Positions 32,592-44,684 of a stretch of DNA of 64,000 bases are shown here, one piece after another; the first letter of the stretch is position 1, and each line of letters opens with the position of its first letter. Made by a program: the position numbers and the translations under genes. The DNA comes from Channallabes apus (lineage: Eukaryota; Chordata; Actinopteri; Siluriformes; Clariidae): assembly GCA_030522415.1 (NCBI GenBank), contig CM060125.1, forward strand, positions 32,150,427-32,214,426, written 5' to 3'. Below the pieces are notes generated by a model, which saw only the letters and a list, made by a program, of their open reading frames with translations, did not search any database and had not been told where the DNA came from.

Positions 32592-35500
32592 CAATCCAGA
32601 GCCCAGGCCAGGGAGCAGACAGACAGGCTAAACCAACCGTCTGCTAGCTGCATAGAGTTGTCACTCAGGGTTCACCATATTGAGACTGTGTCTGTTCCCC
32701 GATCTAAGCAAAAATGTAGAAAGACCCAGAAAGTCTGTTTCAATAATCTAATTAACATAAAGACCACAAACTCAGATCATACTGAATGCGCAGCCGGCAC
32801 CTCTGATCTGAAGCTAGGATTGTTAAATATTAGATCTCTCGCATCAAAAGCAGTTATTGTTAATGAAATTATCACAGATCAGGCGTTTGATATACTCTGT
32901 TTAACTGAAACATGGGATAAACAGGACGAGTATGTAGCTCTAAATGAAGCTAGTCCTCCTGGATACAGCTACATACACCAGCCTCGGTTAACTGGTAGAG
33001 GAGGAGGCGTCGCAGTTATTCATAATGATAATCTGTCTATCGTACAAAAACACCGACACAAATTTAACTCATTTGAAATTCTCTATAGTAACATAAGTGT
33101 ATTTAAGTATATTAAATCAGCTCAGTCGATTCCACTAATTATAATTTACAGACCTCCAGGGCCGTATTCTGAATTTCTTAGTGAATTTGCAGATTTCATC
33201 TCAGACCTGGTCATTTCTGTAGACAAAGTGTTAATTGCTGGAGATTTTAACATTCATTTTGAGAATCCAGAAGACCCTCTGAGAACAGCATTTATATCCA
33301 TCCTGGACTCCGTAGGTGTAAATCAGTGTGTAGTAGGACCCACTCATAAAGCAGGTCACACTTTAGATTTAGTAATATTCTTCGGATTAATTATAAGAAA
33401 TGTATTCACAATTCCACTGTCTGAAATTATCTCAGATCACTATCTTGTCTCCATTCAAGTGTGTCACAGTGATAATGTACGCACAGCACCGCGCTACCGT
33501 ATTAAACGTACATTCACATCAACTACCACACAGAGTTTTATCAGTAATCTCCCAGAGTTACCAACTTCGATTAGGCCACCGTCTGACCCCACATAACTTG
33601 ATCAGGCGACTGAATATTTAGAGTCGACACTTCGTTGTACCTTAGATAATGTAGCTCCAGCTAAAAGAAAAATTATTAGAGATAAGAAACTCGCTCCCTG
33701 GTATAACGATCACACGCGCACTTTAAAACAGACTTCTCGGAAATTAGAGCGTAAATGGCGTCAAACTAAATTGTTGGTATTTCAAATAGCATGGAAAGAG
33801 AGCATCCTGAACTATAGGAAAGCTCTTACAGTAGCTAGATCAACGTATCTCTCCACTCTTATAGAAGAAAATAAAAATAATCCTAGATTTTTATTTAATA
33901 CCTTAGCCAAATTAACCAGAAATAAGACCACTAAAGAAATCTCCACAACAACATCATGCAATAGTGAGGACTTCATGAACTTTTTTAATAATAAAATTGT
34001 AAATATCAGGCATAAAATTGAGGCTTTGAAACCAAACAATGTAATTGATACTGATGTTAACCTAGCCATGTCAGATTCAAACCTAGAATACTTTACTCCT
34101 CTTGAAGAGAATGAACTAATTTCACTCATCTCTTCTGCAAATTCATCAACCTGTATATTAGATCCTATAAAGACACATTTTCTTAAACAGATAGTACCAG
34201 TAATAACAGAACCGATGTTGAGAATAATTAATTCCTCACTCAGCATTGGTTATGTTCCAAAATCTTTTAAAGTAGAAGTTATTAAACCAATAATTAAGAA
34301 ACCTGACCTCGACCCCTGTCAGCTGTCCAATTACGGGCCAATATCAAACCTCCCCTTTATCTCTAAGATTCTGGAAAAGATAGTAGCGGAGCAGCTATGC
34401 TCATATCTACATAGAAATGGCATACATGAACTGTATCAGTCAGGATTTAGGCCTCATCACAGCACAGAAACAGCACTCGTTAAAGTAGTAAATGACCTCC
34501 TATTGGCCTCTGATCAGGGTTGTGTAACTATGCTTGTATTACTCGACCTCAGTGCAGCTTTTGACACTATTGATCATGCTATTCTTCTTCACAGATTAGA
34601 AAATTTAGTAGGAATTAAGGTTACAACCCTCTCCTGGCTCAGATTCTATTTGACCGATCGTTATCAGTATGTAGACTTAGGCTGAATCCCATTTCTACCC
34701 CTTACCCCTTCACATAGCCCTACCCCTCCATTTGGCGCGTTCACGTGATGGGGTAGGGGTGTCTCATTTCTCTTTTGGTTGGAGGGGGAGGGGGAAGGGG
34801 AAGGGCCAGATAGCCCTCCAAACGAAGATTTTTCAGGACCTCACTTCAAACGAAGGGCTAAGCGAAATTTTCAACATGGCTGCTCACTCGAGCAAACAGA
34901 CCCATAAATGTAAATTTTTGCCATAAATAAAGATTTTTATGACAAGTTTTCATTATATGTATATTACCTCTAGTCTTGTGTTTGTGTTTATGGTGATGTT
35001 CTGTAAAGAAATGTTTGCAAAAAAAATCGCTAAAGTTTGCTAGCGGATAGCACCGATTGCACGATATTACAAATATATATTTTTATGTCACATACACTTT
35101 ACTGCATGCTACAAACAAATATGAAAGTTCAGTAGCACGGCAGTTTGCCGAGCATTTGATAACGCATTGTTTGTTTTGCTTACGGCCATATGTGTACATG
35201 TAAATGAACGGTGCTTACACTATTCTTACTTATTGCAACGTGACCACAGTTTTGTAATTTATATTATGTATAGGGATGAAATACGGCGCAAAAAAACTTT
35301 GGGAGTGAGTAATCTCTCTCTTATTGCAATGTGTGATAAACATCGGCGCATGTCCTTTAACGTAACATTAGGAACTAGTGACAACGTATGATGACGTATA
35401 ACTGTGTTGTAGTGGTGTCCCATTTCTTAGGGGAAAAATTTAAACCCTTCCCCTTTCCACTTCGTTTCAAGGGACAAGGGGAAGGGGCGAGGGGAAGGGG

Positions 35501-36508
35501 AAGGGGTAGAAAATAGAAATGGGATTCAGCCTTAAATGGTGATTATTCTGCATGTTCTCTAGTGGAGTTTGGCGTTCCGCAGGGTTCAGTTTTAGGCCCA
35601 CTGCTTTTTTCCCTTTACATGCTTCCTCTGGGCAACATAATCCGTAAGCATGGTATTAGTTTTCATTGTTATGCTGACGACACACAGCTACGTCTCAACA
35701 AAACCTGATGAGAAAAACCATCTTACTAAAGTTGAGCAATGTGTTCAGGACATAAGAAATTGGATGCTAATTAACTTCCTTCTGCTTAATCCGGATACGA
35801 CAGAAGTTCTAGTCATAGGACCGCATACAGCTAGAAGTAAAATCTTAGATCACACCGTAACTTTAGATGGCCTTTCTGTTCCGTCAAGTGCAACAGTAAA
35901 AGACCTCGGTGTGATTATAGATTCCAGCCTTTCATTTGAAGCTCATGTAGATAATATCACCAGGATAGCATTCTTTCACCTTAGAAATATCGCCAAAATA
36001 AGAAATATATTGTTGCTAAATGATGCAGAAAAACTAGTTCATGCTTTTATCACTTCTAGGTTGGACTATTGTAATGCCTTACTGTCTGGTTGTTCAGTTA
36101 GGTGCATAAACAAAGATTCAGCTAGTCCAAAATGCAGCAGCGAGAGTTCTCACTAGAACCAGAAGATATGAGCACATCACCCCTATCCTATCTTCACTGC
36201 ATTGGCTCCCTGTGAAATTTCGCATTGATTTTAAAATACTACTCTTGACATATAAGGCATTAAATGGTCTAGCGCCGCAGTATCTGAGCGAACTGCTAGT
36301 GTCTTATGATCCGCCACGCCTACTTCGGTCAAAGGATGCAGGCTGCTTATCAGTACCGCGTATTATGAAAACTACAGCTGGACCAGAGCTTTTTCTTACA
36401 AAGCCCCAAAATTATGGAATAGTCTTCCAAATAGTGTTCGGGACTCAGACACAGTCTCAGTGTTTAAGTCTAGGCTCAAAACCTATTTATTTAACCAAGC
36501 ATTTTATA
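32592..36508 (+). pseudogene. L2 ORF2 endonuclease/reverse transcriptase (copy D), broken by MITE and small lesions
   Basis: Domains match copy G: endonuclease (LLNIRSLAS to ISDHYLVS, 32820-33450), linker, reverse transcriptase up to YVDL at 34679, then after the [25 protein letters not shown] (35535 on), C-terminal domain to FNQAFYK region. Lesions are a TAA at 33594-33596 (GAA to TAA), the MITE, a 2-base loss near 35690 just after the YADD codons, and an extra base near 36113. Removing the MITE and one TTA restores the local frame. Confidence 0.88.
34677..35534. mobile_element. MITE with TTA target duplication (PIF/Harbinger-like)
   Basis: The 852-bp element (34680-35531) has inverted ends GGCTGAATCCCATTTCTACC and GAAATGGGATTCAGCC, flanked by TTA on both sides. 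Copy G gives the empty site GACTTAAATGG. Three-base TWA duplications suggest a PIF/Harbinger-type transposase. Inside, a short frame starting near AACATGGCTGCTCAC (about 34874) may be the remnant of an element gene; no transposase domain is seen. Confidence 0.8.
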
Positions 36509-37545
36509 AATAGATTTGCCATAAGGTAAAGGAGCAGATCTGGGGGACTCATGGACGTAGAGTATTATGGTGAACTGGTATGTTTAGATGCTGTCTTCCT
36601 CAGTCTCATTTGATCACTCAGGTTTGTTGACGGTGAGGTGATTGTTTGCTTTACATCTCAGGGAGCCCTCATGTTTGTGTTTCCTTCTGGCTCTCCCTTT
36701 TAGTTATGCTGTCATAGTTAGTCCTGCCGGAGTCTCTGCTTGCACTCTACAGTAAATATACATTCACATTAGACATTGTGACTGTGACCATACCCAATTG
36801 CAATCTCTCCTCCTCTTCTCTTCCTCCCCCTCTTTCTCTTTCCTCTCTCCCCCTGTCTCCCCCTTTCACTCTTTCTCTCTCTCTCTCTCTCTCTCTGTCG
36901 AGCTACACATGTGGTTCCTGAGCTGCCAGTGATCCAGACTCCCTCTGCCCTCCGGACCTGTCTGATCCATCCTGGTGCCCGGTTTCTGGTTGGAGGTCTC
37001 ATCGCATGGATGCCCCGTGTGTCTCTTTAGGATGCGTCTGGTGTCTGGGGATGATTCTCTATACTTAGAAGATGGTTCTGGCCTCGACTGGTGTGGTCAG
37101 CTGTTTCTCTGAGGACTTGACAATTCGATAGTTCAGGACTGGAACTTTCTACAAGTCTATCTGAGTCTCGAATAACTACTGGACTCCATTTTACATCAAG
37201 TATTATAACATCAATTAACATCAACTATTATAGCTGAACCTAACACTTAACACTGTATAAATGCAGATCATTTCCTGCTATCTGTTTCACCCAGATGAGG
37301 ATGGGTTCCCTGTCGAGTCTGGTTCCTCTCAAGGTTTCTTCCTATTACCGTCTCAGGGAGTTTTTCCTTGCCACTGTCGCCCTCGGGCTTGCTCACCAGG
37401 GAATATCTGAACATTTTGATTCATACACATTCACATTCCATACAAACTTAAATAATTCTTTTGATTGTGTAAAGCTGTTTTGAGACAATGTCAATTGTTA
37501 AAAGCGCTATACAAATAAAACTGAATTGAATTGAATTGAAATTGA
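36509..37545 (+). other. L2 copy D 3' untranslated region and tail
   Basis: One kilobase with a (CT)n block (36780-36895), the GTTTCTTCCTATTACC module and the AAGCGCTATACAAATAAAAC end, followed by TGAATTGAATTGAATTG. Small frames on both strands recur in all copies and are not treated as genes. Confidence 0.8.
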
Positions 37546-38106
37546 ATGAAAAAGGCTCGGCAGCATCTGTACCACCTCAGACGCTTGAGAGACTTTAGAC
37601 TGCCATCCAAGGTGCTCAGGAACTTCTACTCCTGCACCAGAGAGAGCATCCTGATGGGAAACATCACGACCTGGTTCGGGAACAGCACCATGCAGGACAG
37701 ACGAGCTCTACAGAGGGTGGTGCGATCAGCTGAGTGCATCATCCGCACTGAGCTCCCTGACCTGCACTCGATCTACAGCAAGCGGTGCTGGACCAAGGCC
37801 AGGAAGATTGTGAAGGACCTCAGAAACCCCAGTAATGGACTGTTCTCTTTGTTGCGGTCTGGGAAGCGATTCCGCTCCCTGAAGGCCAACACAGAGAGAC
37901 TGAGGAGGAGCTTCTTCACACAGGACTAATAACATCTTTTTAAACTCACAACATTGACATTTACTGGACAATCATGGACACATTCATACACACTTGCACT
38001 AAATATTTATACATCTGGACAATTGCACATGTCACTTTCATTAGTCACCTTTCATGCATATTTGCATAACCATTGTCACTTTAAATTCTATATATATATA
38101 TATATA
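37546..38106 (+). pseudogene. Rex1 C-terminus and 3' untranslated region (copy E)
   Basis: It resumes with MKKARQHLYHLRRLRDFRLP, then NITTWFGNSTMQDRRALQRV and [18 protein letters not shown], and stops at TAA 37927-37929. About 12 residues before the stop are missing relative to copy F. The 3' untranslated part runs to a (TA)n patch into which the Tc1 inserted. Confidence 0.85.
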
Positions 38107-39716
38107 CAGTGGTGTGAAAAACTATTTGCCCCCTTCCTGATTTCTTATTCTTTTGCATGTTTGTCACACTTAAATGTTTCTGCTCATCAAAAACCGTTAA
38201 CTATTAGTCAAAGATAACATAATTGAACACAAAATGCAGTTTTTAAATGAAGGTTTACGTTATTAAGGGAGAAAAAAAATCCAAATCTACATGGCCCTGT
38301 GTGAAAAAGTGATTGCCCCCCTTGTTAAAAAAATAACTTAACTGTGGTTTATCACACCTGAGTTCAATTTCTGTAGTCACCCCCAGGCCTGATTACTGCC
38401 ACACCTGTTTCAATCAAGAAATCACTTAAATAGGAGCTACCTGACACAGAGAAGTAGACCAAAAGCACCTCAAAAGCTAGACATCATGCCAAGATCCAAA
38501 GAAATTCAGGAACAAAAGTAATTGAGATCTATCAGTCTGGTAAAGGTTATAAAGCCATTTCTAAAGCTTTGGGACTCCAGCGAACCACAGTGAGAGCCAT
38601 TATCCACAAATGGCAAAAACATGGAACAGTGGTGAACCTTCCCAGGAGTGGCCGGCCGACCGAAATTACCCCAAGAGCGCAGAGACAACTCATCCGAGAG
38701 GCCACAAAAGACCCCAGGACAACATCTAAAGAACTGCAGGCCTCAGTCGCCTCAATTAAGGTCAGTGTTCACGACTCCACCATAAGAAAGAGACGGGGCA
38801 AAAACGGCCTGCATGGCAGATTTCCAAGGCACAAACCACTTTTAAGCAAAAAGAACATTAAGGCTCGTCTCAATTTTGCTAAAAAACATCTCAATGATTG
38901 CCAAGACTTTGGGAAAAATACCTTGTGGACCGACGAGACAAAAGTTGAACTTTTTGGAAGGTGCGTGTCCCGTTACATCTGGCGTAAAAGTAACACAGCA
39001 TTTCAGAAAAAGAACATCATACCAACAGTAAAATATGGTGGTGGTAGTGTGATGGTCTGGGGTTGTTTTGCTGCTTCAGGACCTGGAAGGCTTGCTGTGA
39101 TAGATGGAACCATGAATTCTACTGTCTACCAAAAAATCCTGAAGGAGAATGTCCGGCCATCTGTTCGTCAACTCAAGCTGAAGCGATCTTGGGTGCTGCA
39201 GCAGGACAATGACCCAAAACACACCAGCAAATCCACCTCTGAATGGCTGAAGAAAAACAAAATGAAGACTTTGGAGTGGCCTAGTCAAAGTCCTGACCTG
39301 AATCCTATTGAGATGTTGTGGCATGACCTTAAAAAGACGGTTCATGCTAGAAAACCCTCAAATAAAGCTGAATTACAACAATTCTGAAAAGATGAGTGGG
39401 CCAAAATTCCTCCAGAGCGCAGTAAAAGACTCGTTGCAAGTTATCGCAAACGCTTGATTGCAGTTATTGCTGCTAAGGGTGGCCCAACCAGTTATTAGGT
39501 TCAGGGGGCAATTACTTTTTCACACAGGGCCATGTAGGTTTGGATTTTTTTTCTCCCTAAATAATAAAACCCCTCATTTAAAAACTGCATTTTGTGTTTA
39601 CTTGTGTTATCTTTGACTAATAGTTAAATGTGTTTGATGATCAGAAACATTTTGTGTGACAAACATGCAAAAGAATAAGAAATCAGGAGGGGGGCAAATA
39701 GTTTTTCACACCACTG
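38107..39716 (+). mobile_element. Tc1-like transposon with long inverted repeats
   Basis: The ends CAGTGGTGTGAAAAACTATT and its complement are flanked by TA (38105-38106 and 39717-39718). Inverted repeats are about 215 bp and contain an inner block around CATGGCCCTGTGTGAAAAAG (38288-38312 and its complement near 39517-39535), an IR/DR-like layout. It lies in the 3' untranslated region of Rex1 copy E. Confidence 0.92.
38486..39498 (+). pseudogene. Tc1-like DD34E transposase, inactivated
   Basis: The ATG at 38486 (MPRSKEIQEQ) runs into TAA after a small deletion near 38515. The main frame is 38569-39384. It has a helix-turn-helix N-terminus (GLQRTTVRAIIHKW, GRPTEITPRAQRQL) and a DDE core: TDETKVELF, GGGSVMVWGCFAASG, LQQDNDPKHTSK and SPDLNPIEMLW. 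The spacing of the last two acids is 34, typical for Tc1. A TGA at 39385 stands where the frame would continue to TAG 39496-39498. It cuts and pastes DNA at TA sites; this copy cannot make the full enzyme. Confidence 0.9.
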
Positions 39717-39948
39717 TATACTTTCCCCCCCTATATTTCTATATTTTGCAATGTTTTATTATGCCCTCATTTGTACAGTTTATTTTACTAGTTAAATTTA
39801 TTTCTTTAGTATTTCCTTTTATTGATGTTTATTTTACGTATAAGCTTTTATTTTCTTTTTAAGGTCACTGGCGGTCGTGAAAGCATTTCACTGCATATTG
39901 TACTGTGTATGACTGTGTATGTAACCAATAAAATTAGAATTTGGTTAT
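39717..39948 (+). mobile_element. Rex1 copy E 3' end
   Basis: T-rich 3' untranslated sequence leading to GCATTTCACTGCATATTG, ACTGTGTATGACTGTGTATG and ACCAATAAAATTAGAATTTG. It rejoins L2 copy H at GGTTATATGATC. Confidence 0.8.
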
Positions 39949-42868
39949 ATGATCATATTTTCTTGATCTAGTGAGAACCCTGGCGACTGCATTTTGGACT
40001 ACAGTAACTGAAGCTTGTTTATTGAGGATACAGGACAACCACCTAGTAATGCATTATAGTAGTCCAGTCTGGAGGTCATGAATGCATCAGATACGGATAA
40101 GATGCTCCTAAGCTTTGCAATATTTCTAAGGTGGAAAAAGGCTGTTTTTGTGATATTGGAGATATGATTTTCAAAGGACAAATTACTGTCTAATATTACA
40201 CCCCGGTCTTTTACTGTCGAGCTGGTAGTAACAGTACATCCTTCTAAACGCAGGCTGAATTGTGAGAGCTGTTGTGTACTGGTTTTTGGGCCAATAAATA
40301 ATATTTTTGTCTTATCTGAATTTAGTTAAAGAAAGTTATCGATCATCTTTTATATCCTGGACTCACTCAGTTAGTTTAGACAACTTGGGTATTTCGTCTG
40401 GTTTTGTTGAGATGTATAACTGGTTGTCATCAGTATAACAATGGAAACTAATCTCATGTCATTAGAAGTAATGATGTTACATAAGGGATGCACACTCAAA
40501 AAATAACTCGTTGAATGAACATAATTAAATTATGGAAATAATTTCCACCTGATTTAATGGCTTTCGTTCAGCATTAAGCAATTTTGTTGGCCCAACTTAA
40601 TGTTCTTAGGTTCCATCAAAGTAATGTTATTAGGTTCATTTAACTTATTTACTACAGCTGCGTCCAACATAATTTAATACTGTTAACATAAATGAATAGG
40701 GTTGTACAACAAATTTTTCAGTTGTAAATTAAGTTGATCCAACTCAAGTAAATTTAAATTTCAAGCCCTGGTCAACAGAATTCTGTGAAGGAAGGAAACA
40801 GACAAACGGGATAAAACGGATATTTTTATTTTACACCAGGAGCAACTTACAAATGAGGTCTCAATTCTAAAAGATTTCCAAAACATAAAACACCACAAAT
40901 AAGTATATAAAAAAAAAAACACCAACAGAAACGTTTTGTACTTTATAACTGTACGTTATGATTTTAAATATGACCGTTAGATACGTTGGTCAGGAAACTC
41001 CTGAAGTCAGATGAATGAATGAATGAATGCCTTTATTGTCACTATACACATGTACAATGAGATTAAAACAACTCCTTCAGTGCAAACATATATAATATTA
41101 TAGATGCAGACACACTTTCAGTCACAAACTGCTGTGAACAAACACAGAGATAGATATTCAATTAAAATTCATGATACTTAATTTAGCAAATGAACAATAT
41201 TTATACTTTGTTCCTCTCGCTTCACAACTCATGAGAACAGACAGAAACCAGAACCGAACTGCAAGCACGCGCATATAACCGTTGGTATTTTAAGTGTGAT
41301 TAAAAATATAAGAAATAGCTTAAACTAAAATAATGTGACTAAACAGCAGGTAACATTTTTGTTCAGTATTTCGTTTCTAATGAGAAAGATGGGAATTAAT
41401 TCCTCTTACCTTTTCCACACGACCGCCAAACGCTTGTCTTCTCAACAAACTGTTCTCTTCTCGCGATATTTCCGGTCTTGCTATTTCCAGTTTTGCTATT
41501 TCCGGTTTTCATAGTGACACAATCTCGTTGGTTTATCTCACATGATTGAATCTAGTACATGTTAAGTTGTTGAATTTCATGCAAAAACAAAATAACTTAT
41601 TCATGTTTAGCTTGGAAACATGAAATTATTATGTACAAATCATATTACATTTTAGTACATGTAACAGGTAGCCATGTTCATCTTTTTGAGTGCATTTATA
41701 TTAAGAACAGCAGCGGTCCTAAAACTGACCCTTGTGGGACCCCATATTTCACTGGCATTACACCAGACAGATTTGGAACTACAAAATGGTATAGATCAGA
41801 CAGGTATGATCTAAACCATTTTAATGCCTGTCCCTGAATACCTATGTGATTTTGTAAACGATCTATGAAAATATTATGATATATAGTGTTGAATGCAGCA
41901 CTATGATCAAGTAAGACTAGCATTGAAATGCAGCCTTGGTCCGAAGTCATTTGCATCTTAACTAGTGCAGTTTCTGTACTATGATGGGGCCTGAAACCTG
42001 ACTGAAATTCTTTGAGGATATCGTTTTCCTGCAAGAATGTGCATATTTGAGCTGATACTACTTTTCTAATATTTTTTATATAAATGGAAGCTTTGAAATC
42101 AGTCTGTAATTTGTTATTTCATTCGAGTCTAAATTAGCTTTTTTAAGAAAAGGCTTAATAACTGCCAACTTGAAAGGTTTTGGGACATGACCTAGATATA
42201 ATGAAGAATTAATAATGTTTAGAAGCGGCTCTCCAACCGTATGCATTACTTCTTTTAAAAATCTGATAAGATTATACAGCTCTTCCTGTCCTATACCTGT
42301 AAAACACTGAAAATCTAAATGTGAAGCTTTAGACTGGACTGGTTCATGAGATGCTATAAGAGGTTGAACCTTCATTATTTTCTTCCTGATACTAAAGATT
42401 TTTTCACTGAAGGAGACCATGAAGTCTTCTAAACTGTGATACTACCTGTAGGCATCTTAGGTTTTGTTAGGTGAGCCACTGTACTAAATAAGAACCTGGG
42501 ATTGTTTTGGTTTCTTGCTATCAGTTGGCTAAGATGCTCGGCCCCATCTGCTTTTAGAGCCTGTCTATAGCTGCACATATTGTCTTTATATGCAAATCGA
42601 AAAATTCTAATTTAGTTTTCCTCCGTTTTCGCTCGAGGTTACGGGTTGCTCTCTTTAGGGCGTGAGTATGACTGTTGTACCATGGTGCAAGTGTTTTATC
42701 TCTGACTTTTTTTTAATCTGATGGGTGCAACAGTGTCTAATGTACTGGTAAAAATAGTGCCCATGCTGCTAGTCAATCTAGATCGTCTGCATTTAGAGGT
42801 CTAATAAGAAATTTGGACAGATCCGGCAGATTACTGGTAAATCTGTCTTTAGTAATCGGATTCATATT
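39949..42868 (-). mobile_element. L2 LINE copy H (older family), ORF2 remnant with nested MITE
   Basis: Minus-strand pieces give, from right to left, the linker after the endonuclease (42868-42421), the frame 42420-42076 (INSSLYLGHVPKPFKLAVIK), the reverse transcriptase frame 42034-41696 ([43 protein letters not shown]), and after the MITE the C-terminal part 40492-39949. Many frameshifts and a missing YADD segment show age. It continues at 22250-21918 on the far side of Rex1 copy E. Confidence 0.82.
40493..41692. mobile_element. 1.2-kb MITE with CACTCAAAAA ends
   Basis: The ends CACTCAAAAAATAAC and CATCTTTTTGAGTG are inverted. The surrounding L2 copy H joins across it (GGGATGCA to TTTATATTAAG). 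The duplication is unclear, at most GCA/CA. A LINE-type 3' tail lies inside (about 41018-41080, minus strand, TGAATGAATGAATG then CCTTTATTGTCACTATAC). No transposase is seen, and I do not assign a superfamily. Confidence 0.65.
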
Positions 42869-43620
42869 CATACCAAAGCCCCAAGTTATGGAATAGTCTT
42901 CCACTTAATGTTCAGGACTCAGATACACTAGACTTTTCTAGACTAAAAACCAATTTTTTTTAGCTGTAGATCTGAAACAGGCTGTAGATCTGAAAAAGAG
43001 GAACTGGAAAGTGCTCAACGAACTCAACTCCAATGGAGTTATGCTCCATTTCCTGACCAGGTGCCTGTGTGTTTTTTAGGGACTGAAGCTGTAGATGTGA
43101 CCTCCCTTACATTGTCATGAAGTGGAGGCACATCGTCGGATACACATCCATGTGTCCTCAACAGGAAGAGAGACGTTACCACATTGTCATGAAGAGCCTC
43201 ACACGCTCCTTAGTTCACATGTCCCCATGTCATATAGACACATTACATCCTCTTGAGGTAGAGACATGTCCTCATACCTCGTGCTGCACCCTCACGAGGC
43301 AGTGTTCAGTCACATCACTTTTCAAAACGTTAGACTTTTACCTCTTTCTTTTCTTGAAATTTAATTTTTCTCCCTTTAAGTTATGATGTCATAGTTAGTC
43401 CTGCCACATGGAGGTCTGGGAGGCGTGTGGTGACTGGGGACGGTTACACTTTACCATGAAGACGGTTCTGTCCGTGGCTGATGCTAACAGCTGTTCTCTG
43501 AGGCTTAATACCATAACAGGTCAGGGCCAGATCCTAAACACCAGCACTCTTTACGAGACTAGAGGACCGTGATGGCCATGAGCAAGCTTGGGTTTCATGT
43601 ATGTGTGTTAAATTGTCTAA
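42869..43620 (+). mobile_element. L2-type LINE 3' end, decayed (plus strand)
   Basis: It opens with the C-terminal codons for KAPxLWNSLPLNVQDSDT (frames disturbed) and continues into a 3' untranslated region that shares ATGTCATAGTTAGTCCTGCC and GACGGTTCTG words with the young L2 family. It lies head-to-head with copy H. Confidence 0.6.
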
Positions 43621-44191
43621 AAAGTAAAATATTCTGGATAAGACCAGAGGGAGCGTGGAACAGCACAGTGTGTGACCAGTGCTTTAAAGTTCACATGTCA
43701 CACTCCTTTTAAAAAGTACTTTGACAGAAACCTTAGAGTAATGTGTGTGTGTGTTTGTTTGTTTGTTTGTTTATTTACATTAGTTGAAGCTGATAGACAA
43801 TTCAGATCCTGCATTCTGGCTTCCATGAAATTATTTCACTCCTTTATACAAATGAAACGTTATAGTGTCTGGAGTTGTTTACTTCCCCTGAACACTGCAT
43901 TTTCTAGCCAATCAGAACACATCAGTGATTTCACATTTGGGATCAGAAAAATGTGTAATTTTCCCACAAAAATAAGGGAACAATATACATAAGGTATGAA
44001 AACCCATGTGAGGATGTGACCTCACTGAGAGGCGGAGTATAAAGGAGAACAGAAGAGGACCAAGCAGTGGTCCCTTGCCATAGCCTTACACCCTGTACAC
44101 TACACACTACACAACTAAATATTACACTATATTACACACTACCCCTAACCTTAAAGTTAAAAGGTTAAATATGGAATAATCAGAATGAGTT

Positions 44192-44235
<44 letters not shown>

Positions 44236-44349
44236 CGGTGCAGGATCCTCTGAGGAACTTTAGCAGGTCATATGCTGATGAGGGTTGCTAAGCAACAGAG
44301 CTACGGGTTCATTCATATTTATGAGCTGAGGGTTTAGATTTGGGTTGAA

Positions 44350-44422
<73 letters not shown>

Positions 44423-44684
44423 ACGCGAGAGAGAGAGCTTGTGCATGTAAGCACAAATATGTGTTATTGGTTACTGCAGTGACTCACAACCTGGGATGTC
44501 ACGTGTATCACTTTCCTGCTGATGTTTCTCTCTCACACACATAATATAAATTCCCTTTCTCCGTCTATTTTGAGAACAGGACACAGAGTGTGTCTACAGT
44601 TATAGCGTGTGTGATGTTCCAGTGCTGGAAAGATCTGAATATCTGTACTTAAGCTGATCTACTGTTACATGACTGAAACATTAC
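43621..44684. repeat. Non-coding stretch with two (GT)n arrays
   Basis: (GT)n at 44195-44234 and 44354-44419. Otherwise no gene or family-level repeat is recognised. Confidence 0.55.

Larger units (their letters stand above)
31480..37555 (+). mobile_element. L2 LINE copy D, full-length, with 10-bp target duplication
   Basis: The insert 31490-37545 lies between two copies of ATGAAAAAGG (31480-31489 and 37546-37555). It has a leader (about 31540-31687), ORF1, ORF2, a 1-kb 3' untranslated region and a TTGAATTGAA tail. A MITE interrupts ORF2 at 34680-35531. The first 50 bases after the duplication are not shared with copy C, so the 5' end is heterogeneous. L2-clade elements often lack clear duplications, so this pair is notable. 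Confidence 0.88.
22251..39948 (+). mobile_element. Rex1-type LINE copy E, split into five parts by four nested insertions
   Basis: Parts are 22251-22637 (5' end and start of the ORF), 26342-27691 (rest of endonuclease and linker), 30706-31489 (reverse transcriptase), 37546-38106 (C-terminus and 3' untranslated) and 39717-39948 (3' tail). They read in order against copy F (48765-51877). The insertions are a minus Rex1 (22638-26341), a second minus Rex1 (27692-30705), L2 copy D (31490-37545) and a Tc1 (38107-39716). The whole element lies inside L2 copy H. Confidence 0.88.

Noticed and set aside
43117..43386. 89-codon plus-strand frame
   Set aside because: It lies in a decayed L2-type 3' region and has no similarity I recognise.
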